A stretch of DNA of 64,000 bases from Streptomyces canus. Its GTDB lineage: Bacteria; Actinomycetota; Actinomycetes; Streptomycetales; Streptomycetaceae. Below, one piece after another: positions 18,877-26,526 of this stretch. The position numbers were made by a program, and so were the translations under genes. A model generated the notes under the pieces. It ran no database searches, was not told the origin of the DNA, and saw nothing but the letters and a program-made list of their open reading frames with translations. The DNA lies in assembly GCF_030816965.1 (NCBI RefSeq), contig NZ_JAUSYQ010000002.1, positions 8,856,001-8,920,000 of the forward strand, written 5' to 3'. Position 1 is the first letter of the stretch. Every line of letters starts with the position of its first letter.

Positions 18877-18901
18877 CCGGGGCGCGGCGGCCGTGCCCCG
18901 G
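18877..18901 (-). repeat. Intergenic hairpin, second family (copy 4)
   Basis: The stem CCGGGGC/GCCCCGG encloses an 11-base GC-rich loop; it is between leftward genes and resembles the copy at 16573. Confidence 0.45.
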
Positions 18902-18938
18902 CCGGTTTCGTGGCGGGGGCACGGTCGCTCGGGGCGGG

Positions 18939-19556
18939 TCAGTCGCCCTTGCGGAGTTCGCGGATGGTGTCAGCGACGCGGGCGGCGATGTCGCCGAGTT
19001 TGTCGCTGGACCACACATCGACGACGTCGGTTCGGTGTGCCTCGGGGAGGGTCTCGACGTACAGGACTCCGCTGTCGGAAACGGCGAGGGTGTAGCCGCC
19101 GCTCTCGCCGTCTGCCTGGAGGTAGCCGCGCACGCCCCACGAACCGGAGTCTGCGAACCACTCGTCGCCGAGGAGATCGGCGGCGGCGCGGCCGATGTCG
19201 GAGACGGCGAACGGGTATTCGGTGCCGGGCTCGGGGTGGTAGTGGCCCGCTTCGTCGCGCGAGAGAGAGACGGCGTACGCCTTTTCGTACGCCACGATGG
19301 CGTCCAGCGCGACGCGGCTGGCGATCCGGCGGTACTTGCGGCGACGGGCGACCTGGGCGAAGCACACGGCGGCGATGGCCTCGTGAACCTGCTTGGCGGT
19401 GTCGGCCCAGACCGCGAGGTGGTTGCGGGATGCCGCGTACTCCCGCATCACGGTGAGGCGCATGGCGAGCAGAGGGGCCACGCGTACAGGGAAGGCGGAG
19501 TATCCGCCGTGCGCGGCGCGCGCCTCGACGGCGTGCGGGGCGATGGCGATACGCAT
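18939..19556 (-). CDS. Hypothetical protein of the accessory block
   Basis: A 205-residue protein from ATG 19556 (MRIAIAPHAVEARAAHGG) behind AAAGGA. The first 100 residues are mostly helical (VWADTAKQVHEAIAAVCFAQ, VALDAIVAYEKAYAVSLSRD), then beta-rich (GYTLAVSDSGVLYVETLPEA), ending in a helix (LGDIAARVADTIRELRKG). No family is recognised. A GC-rich spacer of about 220 bases separates it from the next upstream gene. Confidence 0.6.
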   Translation of the reverse strand: MRIAIAPHAVEARAAHGGYSAFPVRVAPLLAMRLTVMREYAASRNHLAVWADTAKQVHEAIAAVCFAQVARRRKYRRIASRVALDAIVAYEKAYAVSLSRDEAGHYHPEPGTEYPFAVSDIGRAAADLLGDEWFADSGSWGVRGYLQADGESGGYTLAVSDSGVLYVETLPEAHRTDVVDVWSSDKLGDIAARVADTIRELRKGD

Positions 19557-19780
19557 GATTGGGTCCTTTCGAAGCAGGCCGGTTGCTCCCCGGCCGGAAG
19601 CTGCGGGGCGCGTGGGCGCCCTGGAGAGCGGAAGAGGGGGGATGGGTGCCGGGCGCGGCGTTCCGGCCGGCTCGTGCGTCCGACGACATTCACGAGCGAG
19701 CTCGCGCGTGGGCGCAGCCGCGCATCCCGGCGATTCGGTAGATCCCGGCTCGCTGCTGGCAAGCTGGAGCCGGGCGCCGC

Positions 19781-20050
19781 TCAGTCCATGCTCAGCGGCT
19801 TGTACGGCTCGTTCCGCTCCCAGTCCTCCGTGACGTCACGGCCGTCGCGCATGACGTTGATCGTGTAGCCGTACGGGTGGATCACACCCGACTCGCGGGC
19901 CGTCTCCTCGCCGTGCTCCTTGACGTCACGCTTGACGGCGGAGGTCAGGGCCTCGTAGGCGTCGTGGTAGTCGTCGAACGGCTCGATGTCGCCGGTCTCG
20001 CACACCATCCAGAACTCGGTCTGCTCGGTGTCTTCGGTGTCCTCGGCCAA
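19781..20050 (-). CDS. Small acidic protein under the conserved promoter-hairpin leader
   Basis: An 89-residue acidic protein (AEDTEDTEQTEFWMVCETGD, then ALTSAVKRDVKEHGEETARE). The TTG at 20050 is chosen because GAGGAG lies seven bases upstream; the frame stays open further upstream only because it runs through the conserved promoter and leader hairpin. The peptide that read-through would give (RFTYV then GQGKAPGTH) recurs at other genes and is a DNA-level artefact. It is preceded by the hairpin at 20072 and the promoter at 20115-20143. Function unknown. Confidence 0.55.
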   Translation of the reverse strand: MAEDTEDTEQTEFWMVCETGDIEPFDDYHDAYEALTSAVKRDVKEHGEETARESGVIHPYGYTINVMRDGRDVTEDWERNEPYKPLSMD

Positions 20051-20071
20051 GGTGAATCTCCTCGGTGGATC

Positions 20072-20100
20072 GTGGGTTCCGGGGGCTTTGCCCTGCCCCC
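20072..20100 (-). promoter_or_regulatory. Leader hairpin with AGGGCAAA loop and GGAACCCAC tail (copy 1)
   Basis: Minus-strand leader: GGGGGC, loop AGGGCAAA, GCCCCC, then GGAACCCAC, ending 21 bases before the start at 20050 and just upstream of its ribosome site. Confidence 0.75.
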
Positions 20101-20114
20101 TCTCGACATAGGTA

Positions 20115-20143
20115 AATCTATCTTCCTTGGGTGGGGTGGTCAA
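20115..20143 (-). promoter_or_regulatory. Promoter TTGACC-N17-TAGATT (copy 1)
   Basis: On the minus strand, -35 TTGACC at 20143-20138, a 17-base spacer and -10 TAGATT at 20120-20115. The -10 is embedded in the partial palindrome CATAGGTAAATCTAT (plus strand), repeated at the sister promoters. Confidence 0.75.
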
Positions 20144-20288
20144 CGTGAAATCCTGGCCCAACAGGGGTCAATCTCTGCGGATTTCACCCTGGCCGCAAGG
20201 CGGTGGAGCCGCGCATAGTTTCGCGGTGCCGCGCCCGGCCACGGCGCTGAGCCGCCCCCGGTCCGGTGCCGGTGGATGCCCCCCTCCC

Positions 20289-20396
20289 CATCCCGGCAAA
20301 GAAAAAGCGGGGCCCGAACGGACGGAGCGCAAGGGCGCGGCGCAGCCCGCCCTTGCGCTCCGTCCGCCGAGGGCCCCACACTCGATCGCCGGGATG
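20289..20396 (-). ncRNA. Long structured element, family of four (copy 1)
   Basis: Three nested stems: 20289-20297 with 20388-20396; GGGGCCC 20309-20315 with 20371-20377; and a perfect 19-bp stem 20319-20337 with 20348-20366. The copy at 29684 has different stem sequences but keeps the pairings and the unpaired words. On the minus strand the central hairpin is followed by a T-rich run (GCTTTTTCTTT), so a terminator for the gene ending at 20454 is possible. A free RNA or a single-strand origin are alternatives. The strand is inferred. Confidence 0.5.
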
Positions 20397-20453
20397 CGAA
20401 GGTGAGAGTGTCGACCGAGGCCTGTCCGTTCGGGGGCTCCGCGGTCGGCGGGG

Positions 20454-21344
20454 TCACATGGGGGGCGCGAGAAGCTCGGCGATGTCCGTCTCGTTGTAGT
20501 ACGGCGTGTCCGCCACCGTGATGACTGGCGTGGGGGCGTTCTTGCGCTTGAGGAGGGTCTTCACCCGCTCCCGGCGCTGCTCGGGCGTGAGTGCGGCGGA
20601 CGTCTTGGGCAGTCGCTCGGCGATCTGGCTGCGCGAGATCAGACCGCGCGCGGGGAGAACAGCCTCGGCTGCCTGCCGCAAGTAGCGGGCCGTGACGTCG
20701 GCGCTCACACCGAGTTCCCGGGCAAGTACCTGGGTGGTCAGGTCTTCGCCCTTGTCGATCGCCGCGTTCAGGCGCCTGATCACCTCTTTGCGGCGGGTGT
20801 CCTTCGTGCCGGACTCGGCTGAGATCTCGGCGGGCCGTGGGCCGGTGTATCCCGGACGGGTAGTGTCGTACCAGAGGAACCAGGCGGAGACCTCGCTGGC
20901 GTCGAACATGCGGTCGTACTCGTCGCGCGGTGGAAATGGGCGCTCGGGGTGGTCCCGGTAGTCGGCGGCGAGCAGCCGTACGGCAGTCGGCGTCACGCCG
21001 CGAAGACGCGCCATGTCCACCCAGCGCCACCGTTCGCCGGGCGTGTGGGGCATGCGATGGGGCTCTGCGGCGAGCCGAGGCCCGGGGCTCACTTCCGGCG
21101 CCCGCTCGTTGGGGCCGAAGAGCTTCTCGCGCACCCACTGAGCGCCCTCGTCAAAGGGGAAGAGCTGGACCCGTCGCGGACCGGTGCGGGCTGTGGAAGC
21201 GAAGTCCGGGTCGGCGTCCAGCCAGTTCCGGACCGTCTTCTCGGCGACGCCGGCGAGGTGCGCGAAGTCCTTGCGGGTGAGCTCCTGGGCGTCGCGCCGT
21301 AGCTCGGCGAGCCGCTGTTCGAACTGTGTTCTGGTCGTGGTCAT
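20454..21344 (-). CDS. HTH-containing plasmid protein
   Basis: A 296-residue protein with an N-terminal MerR/excisionase-like helix-turn-helix (FAHLAGVAEKTVRNWLDADP) and a second helical DNA-binding-like region (TQVLARELGVSADVTARYLR, about 210-230). The middle has a further HTH-like stretch (DMARLRGVTPTAVRLLAADY). Multiple HTH units suggest a DNA-binding protein, perhaps a regulator of the accessory block or an origin-binding factor. ATG 21344 follows AGGATGAG. The gene is followed directly by the structured element at 20289-20396. No precise family is claimed. Confidence 0.6.
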   Translation of the reverse strand: MTTTRTQFEQRLAELRRDAQELTRKDFAHLAGVAEKTVRNWLDADPDFASTARTGPRRVQLFPFDEGAQWVREKLFGPNERAPEVSPGPRLAAEPHRMPHTPGERWRWVDMARLRGVTPTAVRLLAADYRDHPERPFPPRDEYDRMFDASEVSAWFLWYDTTRPGYTGPRPAEISAESGTKDTRRKEVIRRLNAAIDKGEDLTTQVLARELGVSADVTARYLRQAAEAVLPARGLISRSQIAERLPKTSAALTPEQRRERVKTLLKRKNAPTPVITVADTPYYNETDIAELLAPPM

Positions 21345-21419
21345 CGAGGCTCATCCTGTCTTATGCAAGGCCCTACACTGTCTGGTACTGCAACGGGCTC
21401 TCCATGGAGATCTCCGATT

Positions 21420-21448
21420 GTGGGTTCCAGGGGCCGGCGGCTTTGCCC
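21420..21448 (-). promoter_or_regulatory. Leader hairpin, degenerate (copy 2)
   Basis: It keeps the GGAACCCAC tail and the GGGCAAA loop on the minus strand but has lost the distal stem arm. It lies upstream of the gene starting at 21344 and abuts the frameshifted gene ending at 21452. Confidence 0.5.
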
Positions 21449-21451
21449 AAG

Positions 21452-21882
21452 TCAGCACACTTCGGTGGTGCTGGTACGGACTTCGTCCGTGTCGTCGGCC
21501 CCGCTTTCGTCTCCGGACGCTTCGGCGCTTGTCCGGCGCGAGGCAAACCACTCGGCGACGGCCTCCGCGCACGCGGCGGCGTGGGCCATGAGGTCCCATC
21601 CGGGCTGTGCCTCATAGACCCGCTCGATATCGCAGTAGTCCGAGCCGTCGTAGCCCTCGTATGCCGTGGCGTACCAGCCGCCCGTGTACTGGGCAACGGG
21701 GCCGCTGACATAGCGGGGAGTGCAGAGGATGATGTGCTCGCTGTCCAGGGCCTTGTCCTGGGAAGGTGCGGCGGGTGGGCGATGACGAAGTCCTCTCCGA
21801 GTTCCAGGAACCCAGGGACTTCACGGACGGCCAGGGCGTGCAGCAGCACGGCGGCGACGGGAATGGCCGCAAGGTTGTCCAT
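21452..21882 (-). pseudogene. Frameshifted hypothetical gene
   Basis: Two good coding segments lie in different frames. The first, from ATG 21882 (MDNLAAIPVAAVLLHALAV, then EVPGFLELGEDFVIAHPPHL), runs to about 21765. The second (DSEHIILCTPRYVSGPVAQY, then GGWYATAYEGYDGSDYC, to EWFASRRTS) continues in the -1 frame to a stop at 21452. The original frame turns Ser/Thr/Pro/Arg-rich after the switch, which is typical of out-of-frame reading. A single indel near CTTCCCAGGACAAGG would restore one protein of about 143 residues. Decay, a sequencing error or programmed frameshifting are all possible; no clear slippery heptamer is seen. Confidence 0.5.
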
Positions 21883-21982
21883 GGGAGGCATGCCTTTCAA
21901 CGTGGTCGGGATTGCGCTGCCGGAGGCGTGGGCGAGGGAGTAGACAGTGGCCAAGCCGCCCAGCTTGACCAGCCAGGACTGG

Positions 21983-22195
21983 TCAGCGGGGCCTGGCGTC
22001 TACGGGGCTTAGGACGCCGACGCTGATCGCGAGAGCCTCCACGTCGGCATCTGTGGAGGGGACTGCGTTGGCTGTGGGCCGGGGCCGGGAGGAGACCAGG
22101 CGCAACCTGGCCGGGGCGATCAGGCGCAGGGCCTGGCGTGCTGCCCGCTCGAAGCCCGCGCCGGGGTCGGCTGGGGTGCTCGCGGTGGTGGTCAT
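21983..22195 (-). CDS. Small Ala/Pro/Arg-rich protein
   Basis: A 70-residue protein from ATG 22195 (MTTTASTPADPGAGFERAAR), with GGAG about eight bases upstream. It has one amphipathic helix (FERAARQALRLIAPARLRLV) and an acidic second part (NAVPSTDADVEALAISVGVL). No family is recognised. It stands behind two leader hairpins in tandem (22215-22260 and 22261-22306), the most elaborate leader in the block, which argues that this tiny gene is real and regulated. Confidence 0.5.
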   Translation of the reverse strand: MTTTASTPADPGAGFERAARQALRLIAPARLRLVSSRPRPTANAVPSTDADVEALAISVGVLSPVDARPR

Positions 22196-22214
22196 AGGAA
22201 GACTCCGCTCGGGG

Positions 22215-22260
22215 GCCGTTCCTGGCGGGCGGGAGGATTCGCCCGTCCGCCAGGAACGGC
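22215..22260 (-). repeat. 19-bp hairpin in the leader of the 70-residue gene
   Basis: Bases 22215-22233 pair fully with 22242-22260 (one G-T pair) around an 8-base loop. It abuts the leader hairpin at 22261 and ends about 20 bases before the start at 22195. Confidence 0.6.
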
Positions 22261-22306
22261 GTGGGTTCCGGGTCCGCCACTCGGCTTGCCCTGCCGGACG
22301 GTGGAC
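22261..22306 (-). promoter_or_regulatory. Leader hairpin (copy 3)
   Basis: Loop AGGGCAA and tail GGAACCCAC on the minus strand; the 14-position stem 22272-22285 with 22293-22306 has 12 pairs including two G-U. Confidence 0.65.
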
Positions 22307-22317
22307 GAGGGGTGCGG

Positions 22318-23073
22318 TCAGCGCGGGGACGAATCGCTCCGGGTGCTTCCGGGCTTCTCCGGGCGCGGCCGGAGGAGCGTGCGGCGTCGCTCGGCATAAG
22401 CGGCGACTTCCCCGGTGCGCAGGAACGTGGTTTCGAGCGGGTTCTCCTGGACGTGCCACATGCCGCTGCCTTCGTCGCCGTGCGGCCGGAAGTCAACGAT
22501 GAGCTTCAGGTCCGCCAGGGTGGCCAGGGCGATGTGCGCCTGCTGCTCGGCGCGCGGGAGCTGTCCGAACTTCAGCTGGTTCAGGTCGGCCACGAAGAAC
22601 CGCAGTCCGTTCTTGAAGAGGTCTTCGGAGCTGAGGTTGAGCCGCTCTGCGCACAGCAGCAGATCGGCCAGAAAGCGGGCGATGACCTCGCTCACGTCGG
22701 AGGGGGCCAGGGCCGCGAGTTCCTCTTCGTCGACGAACCTGCCGAAGTCGAAGGTCTCGAATTCCCCACGCAGTTCCCAGATACGGTGCTGCAGCAGGTC
22801 GAAGTTGTTGAAGCTGCGGCGGGTCCAGTAGTGCAGGACGTCGCCGAACAGGGTAGTGATGGCGTTCTCCGCCTCGCTGCGGAAAGCAGGGCTGGTGCGG
22901 AGTACCTCCCACCCGGCCGTCCACTGGTCTCGGCCGTAGGCCAGGACGGCGCGCATACCGCGGACGGCGGGGTCCTGGTTGAAGACGGCGCCGACACACG
23001 AGGTGTCGAGGTATTCCCACACCGCGGCTTCGCCGCGGTCGGTGCGGGTCTTGATGCGGGACGGGGTGTCCAT
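22318..23073 (-). CDS. Hypothetical acidic helical protein
   Basis: A 251-residue protein from ATG 23073 (MDTPSRIKTRTDRGEAAVWE) behind AAAGG. The core is acidic and helical (NNFDLLQHRIWELRGEFETF, then DVSEVIARFLADLLLCAERL), with a vague resemblance in spacing to all-alpha nucleotide pyrophosphohydrolases, but I do not claim that family. The C-terminus is basic (RRRTLLRPRPEKPGSTRS). It is one of the few block genes without a leader hairpin close to its start. Confidence 0.6.
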   Translation of the reverse strand: MDTPSRIKTRTDRGEAAVWEYLDTSCVGAVFNQDPAVRGMRAVLAYGRDQWTAGWEVLRTSPAFRSEAENAITTLFGDVLHYWTRRSFNNFDLLQHRIWELRGEFETFDFGRFVDEEELAALAPSDVSEVIARFLADLLLCAERLNLSSEDLFKNGLRFFVADLNQLKFGQLPRAEQQAHIALATLADLKLIVDFRPHGDEGSGMWHVQENPLETTFLRTGEVAAYAERRRTLLRPRPEKPGSTRSDSSPR

Positions 23074-23190
23074 GCTCGGTTGCCTTTCGGGTGAGGCCGG
23101 ACGGCAGTTCGCCGGCTGGAAAAGTGATGGGCCGATACCGGGGACGCGGACGGCCGTGCGCGTGTCCGCGTCCCGGACTCGGGGGATGGG

Positions 23191-24135
23191 TCAGGTCCTG
23201 GGGAGGTGGGCACGCGCGTTGTCGCGGATCCACGACGCGGCGAACTTCGCGCAGTCGGCGGACTCCTCGGCGATGCCCCCGGGCACGTGGGAACCGCTGT
23301 ACAGCGTGTCGATCAGGTCGCCGTGGGCGTCGTGCAGGGTGATCGTCCACGGCTCGTCGTGGGCATCGACCGGTCGATCGGCGCTTTCGTCAGACTTGAC
23401 GAACAGGCGCGGGCCCGTGTGGACGTCTTCCCCGGTGGCGGCGATGTCGAGCGGGATCACGCGATACGTGATGCCGCATTCCCGCATGGGGTATGACGGC
23501 ACGCCGTACGCGCCGAGGGCGGCGTGCAGCACGTCGCCCTCGGTCGGCGCGGGCTCGTCGACCGGGCGCATCTCGATGTAGCTGCCGGGCAGGGCCACGG
23601 TGTACGTGCACGACGCATCGAGGAGGATCCGTGCATACGGGATCTTCTGCCACTGGCCGAGGACGAACTCGACGCGGTCGGCAGACAGGGAAGCGGGGTG
23701 CTCGATCTCGTCGCCGTCGTGGGAACTGGCGTAAGCAGCCGTGTAGTTGACGGCGTGCGCGACCGGATTCGCCGGTGCGATCACGGTGCCGTGCGCGGGC
23801 ACGGGGTGCAGCTTGCGGTGAGCCGCGCCGAGAGTCAACCGATGAGTGGCGGCGACGACCTCGTAGGCGGCCGTGAGGGCTGTCTCCTCCCGGAGGGACT
23901 GCTCGCGGTCCATCCGCTCCGTCTCCGCAGCTTCGAGCCACTTGCTGCTGAAGTCGGGAGGAAGGAGCCGCTGTTCGGAGCGGAACTGGAAGAGACGGCT
24001 GTCTGTGCTGATCTGTCGCTGGTGCCTCGCTGCCGCCCTCCGGTGGAGGGCCAGCACGGCCAGGGTCAGATCCAGCTGATGCCGCGCGGCCGTGAGCCGC
24101 TCCCGGGCGGCGGTACGCATGGCGTGACTCTGCAT
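23191..24135 (-). CDS. Hypothetical protein with helical N-terminus and beta-rich C-terminus
   Basis: A 314-residue protein from ATG 24135 (MQSHAMRTAARERLTAARHQ) behind GAGAG. Residues 1-110 are helical and charged; the rest is mixed beta (NYTAAYASSHDGDEIEHPAS, CTYTVALPGSYIEMRPVDEP, ITYRVIPLDIAATGED) ending near HDAHGDLIDTLYSGSHVPGG. No family is recognised. The leader hairpin at 24154-24199 lies just upstream of its ribosome site. Confidence 0.6.
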   Translation of the reverse strand: MQSHAMRTAARERLTAARHQLDLTLAVLALHRRAAARHQRQISTDSRLFQFRSEQRLLPPDFSSKWLEAAETERMDREQSLREETALTAAYEVVAATHRLTLGAAHRKLHPVPAHGTVIAPANPVAHAVNYTAAYASSHDGDEIEHPASLSADRVEFVLGQWQKIPYARILLDASCTYTVALPGSYIEMRPVDEPAPTEGDVLHAALGAYGVPSYPMRECGITYRVIPLDIAATGEDVHTGPRLFVKSDESADRPVDAHDEPWTITLHDAHGDLIDTLYSGSHVPGGIAEESADCAKFAASWIRDNARAHLPRT

Positions 24136-24153
24136 GGGGTGCTCTCTCAGGTT

Positions 24154-24199
24154 GTGGGTCCGGCTCCGGTGCGCGGCTTTGCCCTACCGCGCACCGGAG
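24154..24199 (-). promoter_or_regulatory. Leader hairpin (copy 4)
   Basis: A perfect 13-bp stem CTCCGGTGCGCGG (24164-24176) with 24187-24199, loop TAGGGCAAAG and tail GGACCCAC on the minus strand. It ends 18 bases before the start at 24135. Confidence 0.75.
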
Positions 24200-24217
24200 A
24201 GATGTGGATCTGTGCTG

Positions 24218-24568
24218 CTAGTCGAGGGCCTCGGCGTCGAGGGCCTCGGCCAGGGCGCCGAGCAGCTCTCGCAGGGAGCGCTTCAGGCCGTTGGATCCGG
24301 CGGCCTCCAGCACGTAGATGAGGAGGTTGACGCAGATCTGTCCGGCCAGCTCGGGGGCGCAGGAGGTGTTGAACGTTGCCCAGCCGTCGGGCGCGGTAGC
24401 CCAGCCCGGCGTGACGACGTTGCCCTCACCGTCGATCTTGGTGCCGTCCTCGCCGACCCAGCGAAGGGCGTAGGTCAGGTGAGCGAGTCCAATCTCCGCC
24501 TGCGTCGACTTGATGAGAGTGGAGTAGTCGGTGGGCGCTTCGATGGGGAGAGGCCCGTTGAAGTCCAT
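24218..24568 (-). CDS. Hypothetical acidic protein
   Basis: A 116-residue acidic protein from ATG 24568 (MDFNGPLPIEAPTDYSTLIK) behind GAAAGG. It contains a central region with conserved-looking Trp residues (TPGWATAPDGWATFNTSCAP) and a leucine-rich C-terminal helix (LKRSLRELLGALAEALDAEA). No family is recognised. It has both the promoter at 24710-24738 and the leader hairpin at 24590, so it probably heads a transcript that continues leftward. Confidence 0.6.
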   Translation of the reverse strand: MDFNGPLPIEAPTDYSTLIKSTQAEIGLAHLTYALRWVGEDGTKIDGEGNVVTPGWATAPDGWATFNTSCAPELAGQICVNLLIYVLEAAGSNGLKRSLRELLGALAEALDAEALD

Positions 24569-24589
24569 GGCTGATTGCCTTTCACGGTT

Positions 24590-24634
24590 GTGGGTTCGGC
24601 GCCGGTGCGCGGCTTTGCCCTGCCGGGCTCCGGC
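24590..24634 (-). promoter_or_regulatory. Leader hairpin (copy 5)
   Basis: Loop AGGGCAAA, tail GAACCCAC (minus strand); stem 24601-24613 with 24622-24634 has 11 of 13 pairs. It ends 21 bases before the start at 24568. Confidence 0.7.
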
Positions 24635-24709
24635 TGGGAATCGAGACGGTCGCTCTGGCGGCCTGACGAAGCTGAGAAAGCCCTCGAAGGCCCCGTTTTG
24701 ACATAGGTA

Positions 24710-24738
24710 AATCTATGTTCTCCTGCCCAGGGGGTCAA
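24710..24738 (-). promoter_or_regulatory. Promoter TTGACC-N17-TAGATT (copy 2)
   Basis: TTGACC at 24738-24733 and TAGATT at 24715-24710, 17-base spacer. The -10 lies in the best palindrome of the set, CATAG-GTAAAT-CTATG (24702-24717, plus strand), a likely operator. Confidence 0.75.
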
Positions 24739-24858
24739 CGGTGTTTCGCTTCTCTGGGACCCCGAACCTCGGGCCCCTTGGGGATCTCCAGGCATCCATG
24801 CCGCGCCGAGTCCCGGAACGACCTTGCGGCGGCTGGGTTCGCTGTTGCCCTGGTCCGG

Positions 24859-25719
24859 TCAGCTGCGAGCGAGTTCGATGATCCGCCGCAAGGTGAGGTT
24901 CTTTTTGAACGGCTTGCCCATGCGCTCCTCGGCCCCCGCGTACTCGTCGAAGAGCTCCGGATTGACCCGAGCGGACTCGATCAGGTCCTCTCTCTTCGCC
25001 AGCGGGCACGCCCGGCAGCTGAGCCGCCCCACCCGCTCGTAGGCGGGGTGCCAGGGGATCCCGTGGTCACGGTGGATCTCCCAGACCTCGGAAGTCTTGA
25101 GGTGATGGACCGGCAGCCAGGTCGTAACGACGCGCAACGTCTTCGCGGTCATCCGGTGCTGCTCGACAACCGGCTTCTTCGCGCGAGCCCGGGACTCCTC
25201 GGCCCGCATACCCATGGCGTATCCGGCCCGGATGGGGCGGCCGAGCCGCAGTTCGGCGCCGAGCTCGTCGACGAAATCGCGCCCGACGGCCGTTTTTGTG
25301 TCACTCGTGCAAAATCGAGCAAAATACCCCGGCCAGTTGCCGTGGTCCATGATGCGGTCCCACAGGGACGGCCACCGCTTGCTGCGGCGGACGGCGAGCG
25401 GCACGCCGTACAGGGCGGCATGGCCACGGGCCACCTCCAGCGCGCCCGGCCACTCGATCAGGTGCCCGTTCGGCGTACGACCGAGGTCGCAGTGCAGCAG
25501 CTTGACCTTGTGCAGCTGGCCCGCCTTGTCGGCCTGTGTGCACACCTCGTGCACGAGGGCTCCGCTGTCCTTCCCGCCGCTGTCGCCGACGACCACAACG
25601 TCGTGGTCTTCCCAGTCCCACTCGACGGGAGCCGCGGGTGCGGCCGGCGGGGCGAAGAGTTCGAGTTGGGCGCCGCACGGGCTGCCGCAGGGTGGAGGGG
25701 GAAAGGTGTTCTTCGGCAT
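24859..25719 (-). CDS. PP-loop ATPase, PAPS-reductase/DndC-like
   Basis: A 286-residue protein of the phosphoadenosine-phosphosulfate-reductase/PP-loop family, which adenylates a substrate and often handles sulfur. The P-loop SGGKDS is at residues 47-52 (VVVVGDSGGKDSGALVHE). Later cysteines (FARFCTSDTK, then LSCRACPLAKREDLI) resemble an Fe-S or sulfur-transfer site as in DndC-type proteins. ATG 25719 follows GGGAG. The N-terminus has CGSPCGAQLELF, a possible second metal site. Such proteins are common on phages and plasmids; DNA sulfur modification is possible, but no dndBDE partners are present. Confident at superfamily level only. Confidence 0.75.
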   Translation of the reverse strand: MPKNTFPPPPCGSPCGAQLELFAPPAAPAAPVEWDWEDHDVVVVGDSGGKDSGALVHEVCTQADKAGQLHKVKLLHCDLGRTPNGHLIEWPGALEVARGHAALYGVPLAVRRSKRWPSLWDRIMDHGNWPGYFARFCTSDTKTAVGRDFVDELGAELRLGRPIRAGYAMGMRAEESRARAKKPVVEQHRMTAKTLRVVTTWLPVHHLKTSEVWEIHRDHGIPWHPAYERVGRLSCRACPLAKREDLIESARVNPELFDEYAGAEERMGKPFKKNLTLRRIIELARS

Positions 25720-25831
25720 GGGTTTCTCCCAGAGTTGTTGAGTGGGGCCGCCTGGGAGCCGGGCAGCAAGGGCGGTGAGTCCGGCTGCTGTGGCCGTGCC
25801 GAGGCGGCGCCTGCCACGACAGCCGGCTGGA

Positions 25832-26428
25832 TCAGCGGGGCGAGATCAGGTGCACGTACATGGTGATGACGGCGTGCGCTGCGGCCTCGCTGAGGCGCAG
25901 AATCTCCAGGTTGCACACGGCGGTCATGTCGGGGCCGGACAACTCCAGGAGTGCGACCTCCACTTGCCAGCGCGCGGACAACTCGGAGGTGTAGGTCGGA
26001 GTGTCGGACGCCTCTTCGTCGTAGCCGGGGAGGGGACGGCTGTCGACCACGCCCAGGAGACCGGCGGTGTGCTGGTCCAGCCACCTGGCCGCGTCGCCTT
26101 CGTAATCCGTCGGGTCGTGATAGGCGGCCTCCTGGCTGTCGGGGGTGCCGCCGACAGCGGTGAGGATGGCGGGTACCAGGTCGAGCGGCAGGAGTGTGAA
26201 GCGGACGTTGTGCCCGTTGCGTGTGTAGGTGTTGGACCACCGGCCGGAGGTGGCCGCGTGGTTGAACGACACGTCCACCCACGGCGACTCGCTGGGCCGG
26301 GAACGCGTCACCTGGGGCCGGATGTCTCGGGTGAGCAGGAGCCGGATCGCGGCTTGTCCGGTGCGGGTGTGCTGGATGGTGCGGGCGACTTCTTCGCGGG
26401 CTACGTGCCGGGGGTCGGGGTAAGGCAT
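25832..26428 (-). CDS. Hypothetical protein of the accessory block
   Basis: A 198-residue protein from ATG 26428 (MPYPDPRHVAREEVARTIQH) behind TGGAG. It has an N-terminal helix, a middle beta region (NHAATSGRWSNTYTRNGHNV) and a C-terminal helix-strand pattern (NLEILRLSEAAAHAVITMYV). No family is recognised. The leader hairpin at 26446-26481 ends 17 bases before the start. It lies between the methyltransferase and the PP-loop gene; a shared role in nucleic-acid modification would be speculation. Confidence 0.6.
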   Translation of the reverse strand: MPYPDPRHVAREEVARTIQHTRTGQAAIRLLLTRDIRPQVTRSRPSESPWVDVSFNHAATSGRWSNTYTRNGHNVRFTLLPLDLVPAILTAVGGTPDSQEAAYHDPTDYEGDAARWLDQHTAGLLGVVDSRPLPGYDEEASDTPTYTSELSARWQVEVALLELSGPDMTAVCNLEILRLSEAAAHAVITMYVHLISPR

Positions 26429-26445
26429 GGGCGCTCCATCAATGT

Positions 26446-26481
26446 GTGGGCGCCGGGCCCGGTTTGCCCTCCGGGCCCGGC
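26446..26481 (-). promoter_or_regulatory. Leader hairpin (copy 6)
   Basis: A perfect 11-bp stem GCCGGGCCCGG/CCGGGCCCGGC around AGGGCAAA (minus strand), with a shortened tail (GCCCAC). Confidence 0.7.
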
Positions 26482-26493
26482 TGGATGGGTCGG

Positions 26494-26521
26494 GGTGGAG
26501 CCGCCCTTCGGCGGCTCCACC
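26494..26521 (-). terminator. Hairpin after the methyltransferase gene
   Basis: A perfect 12-bp stem with loop CTTC (plus strand; GAAG on the minus strand), immediately after the gene ending at 26527. Confidence 0.75.
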
Positions 26522-26526
26522 GGGAG

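Noticed and set aside
19781..20161. N-terminal extension with RFTYV and GQGKAPGTH peptide shared by several genes
   Set aside because: The peptide is encoded by the conserved promoter and hairpin DNA and arises only by reading through it; ribosome sites lie after it.
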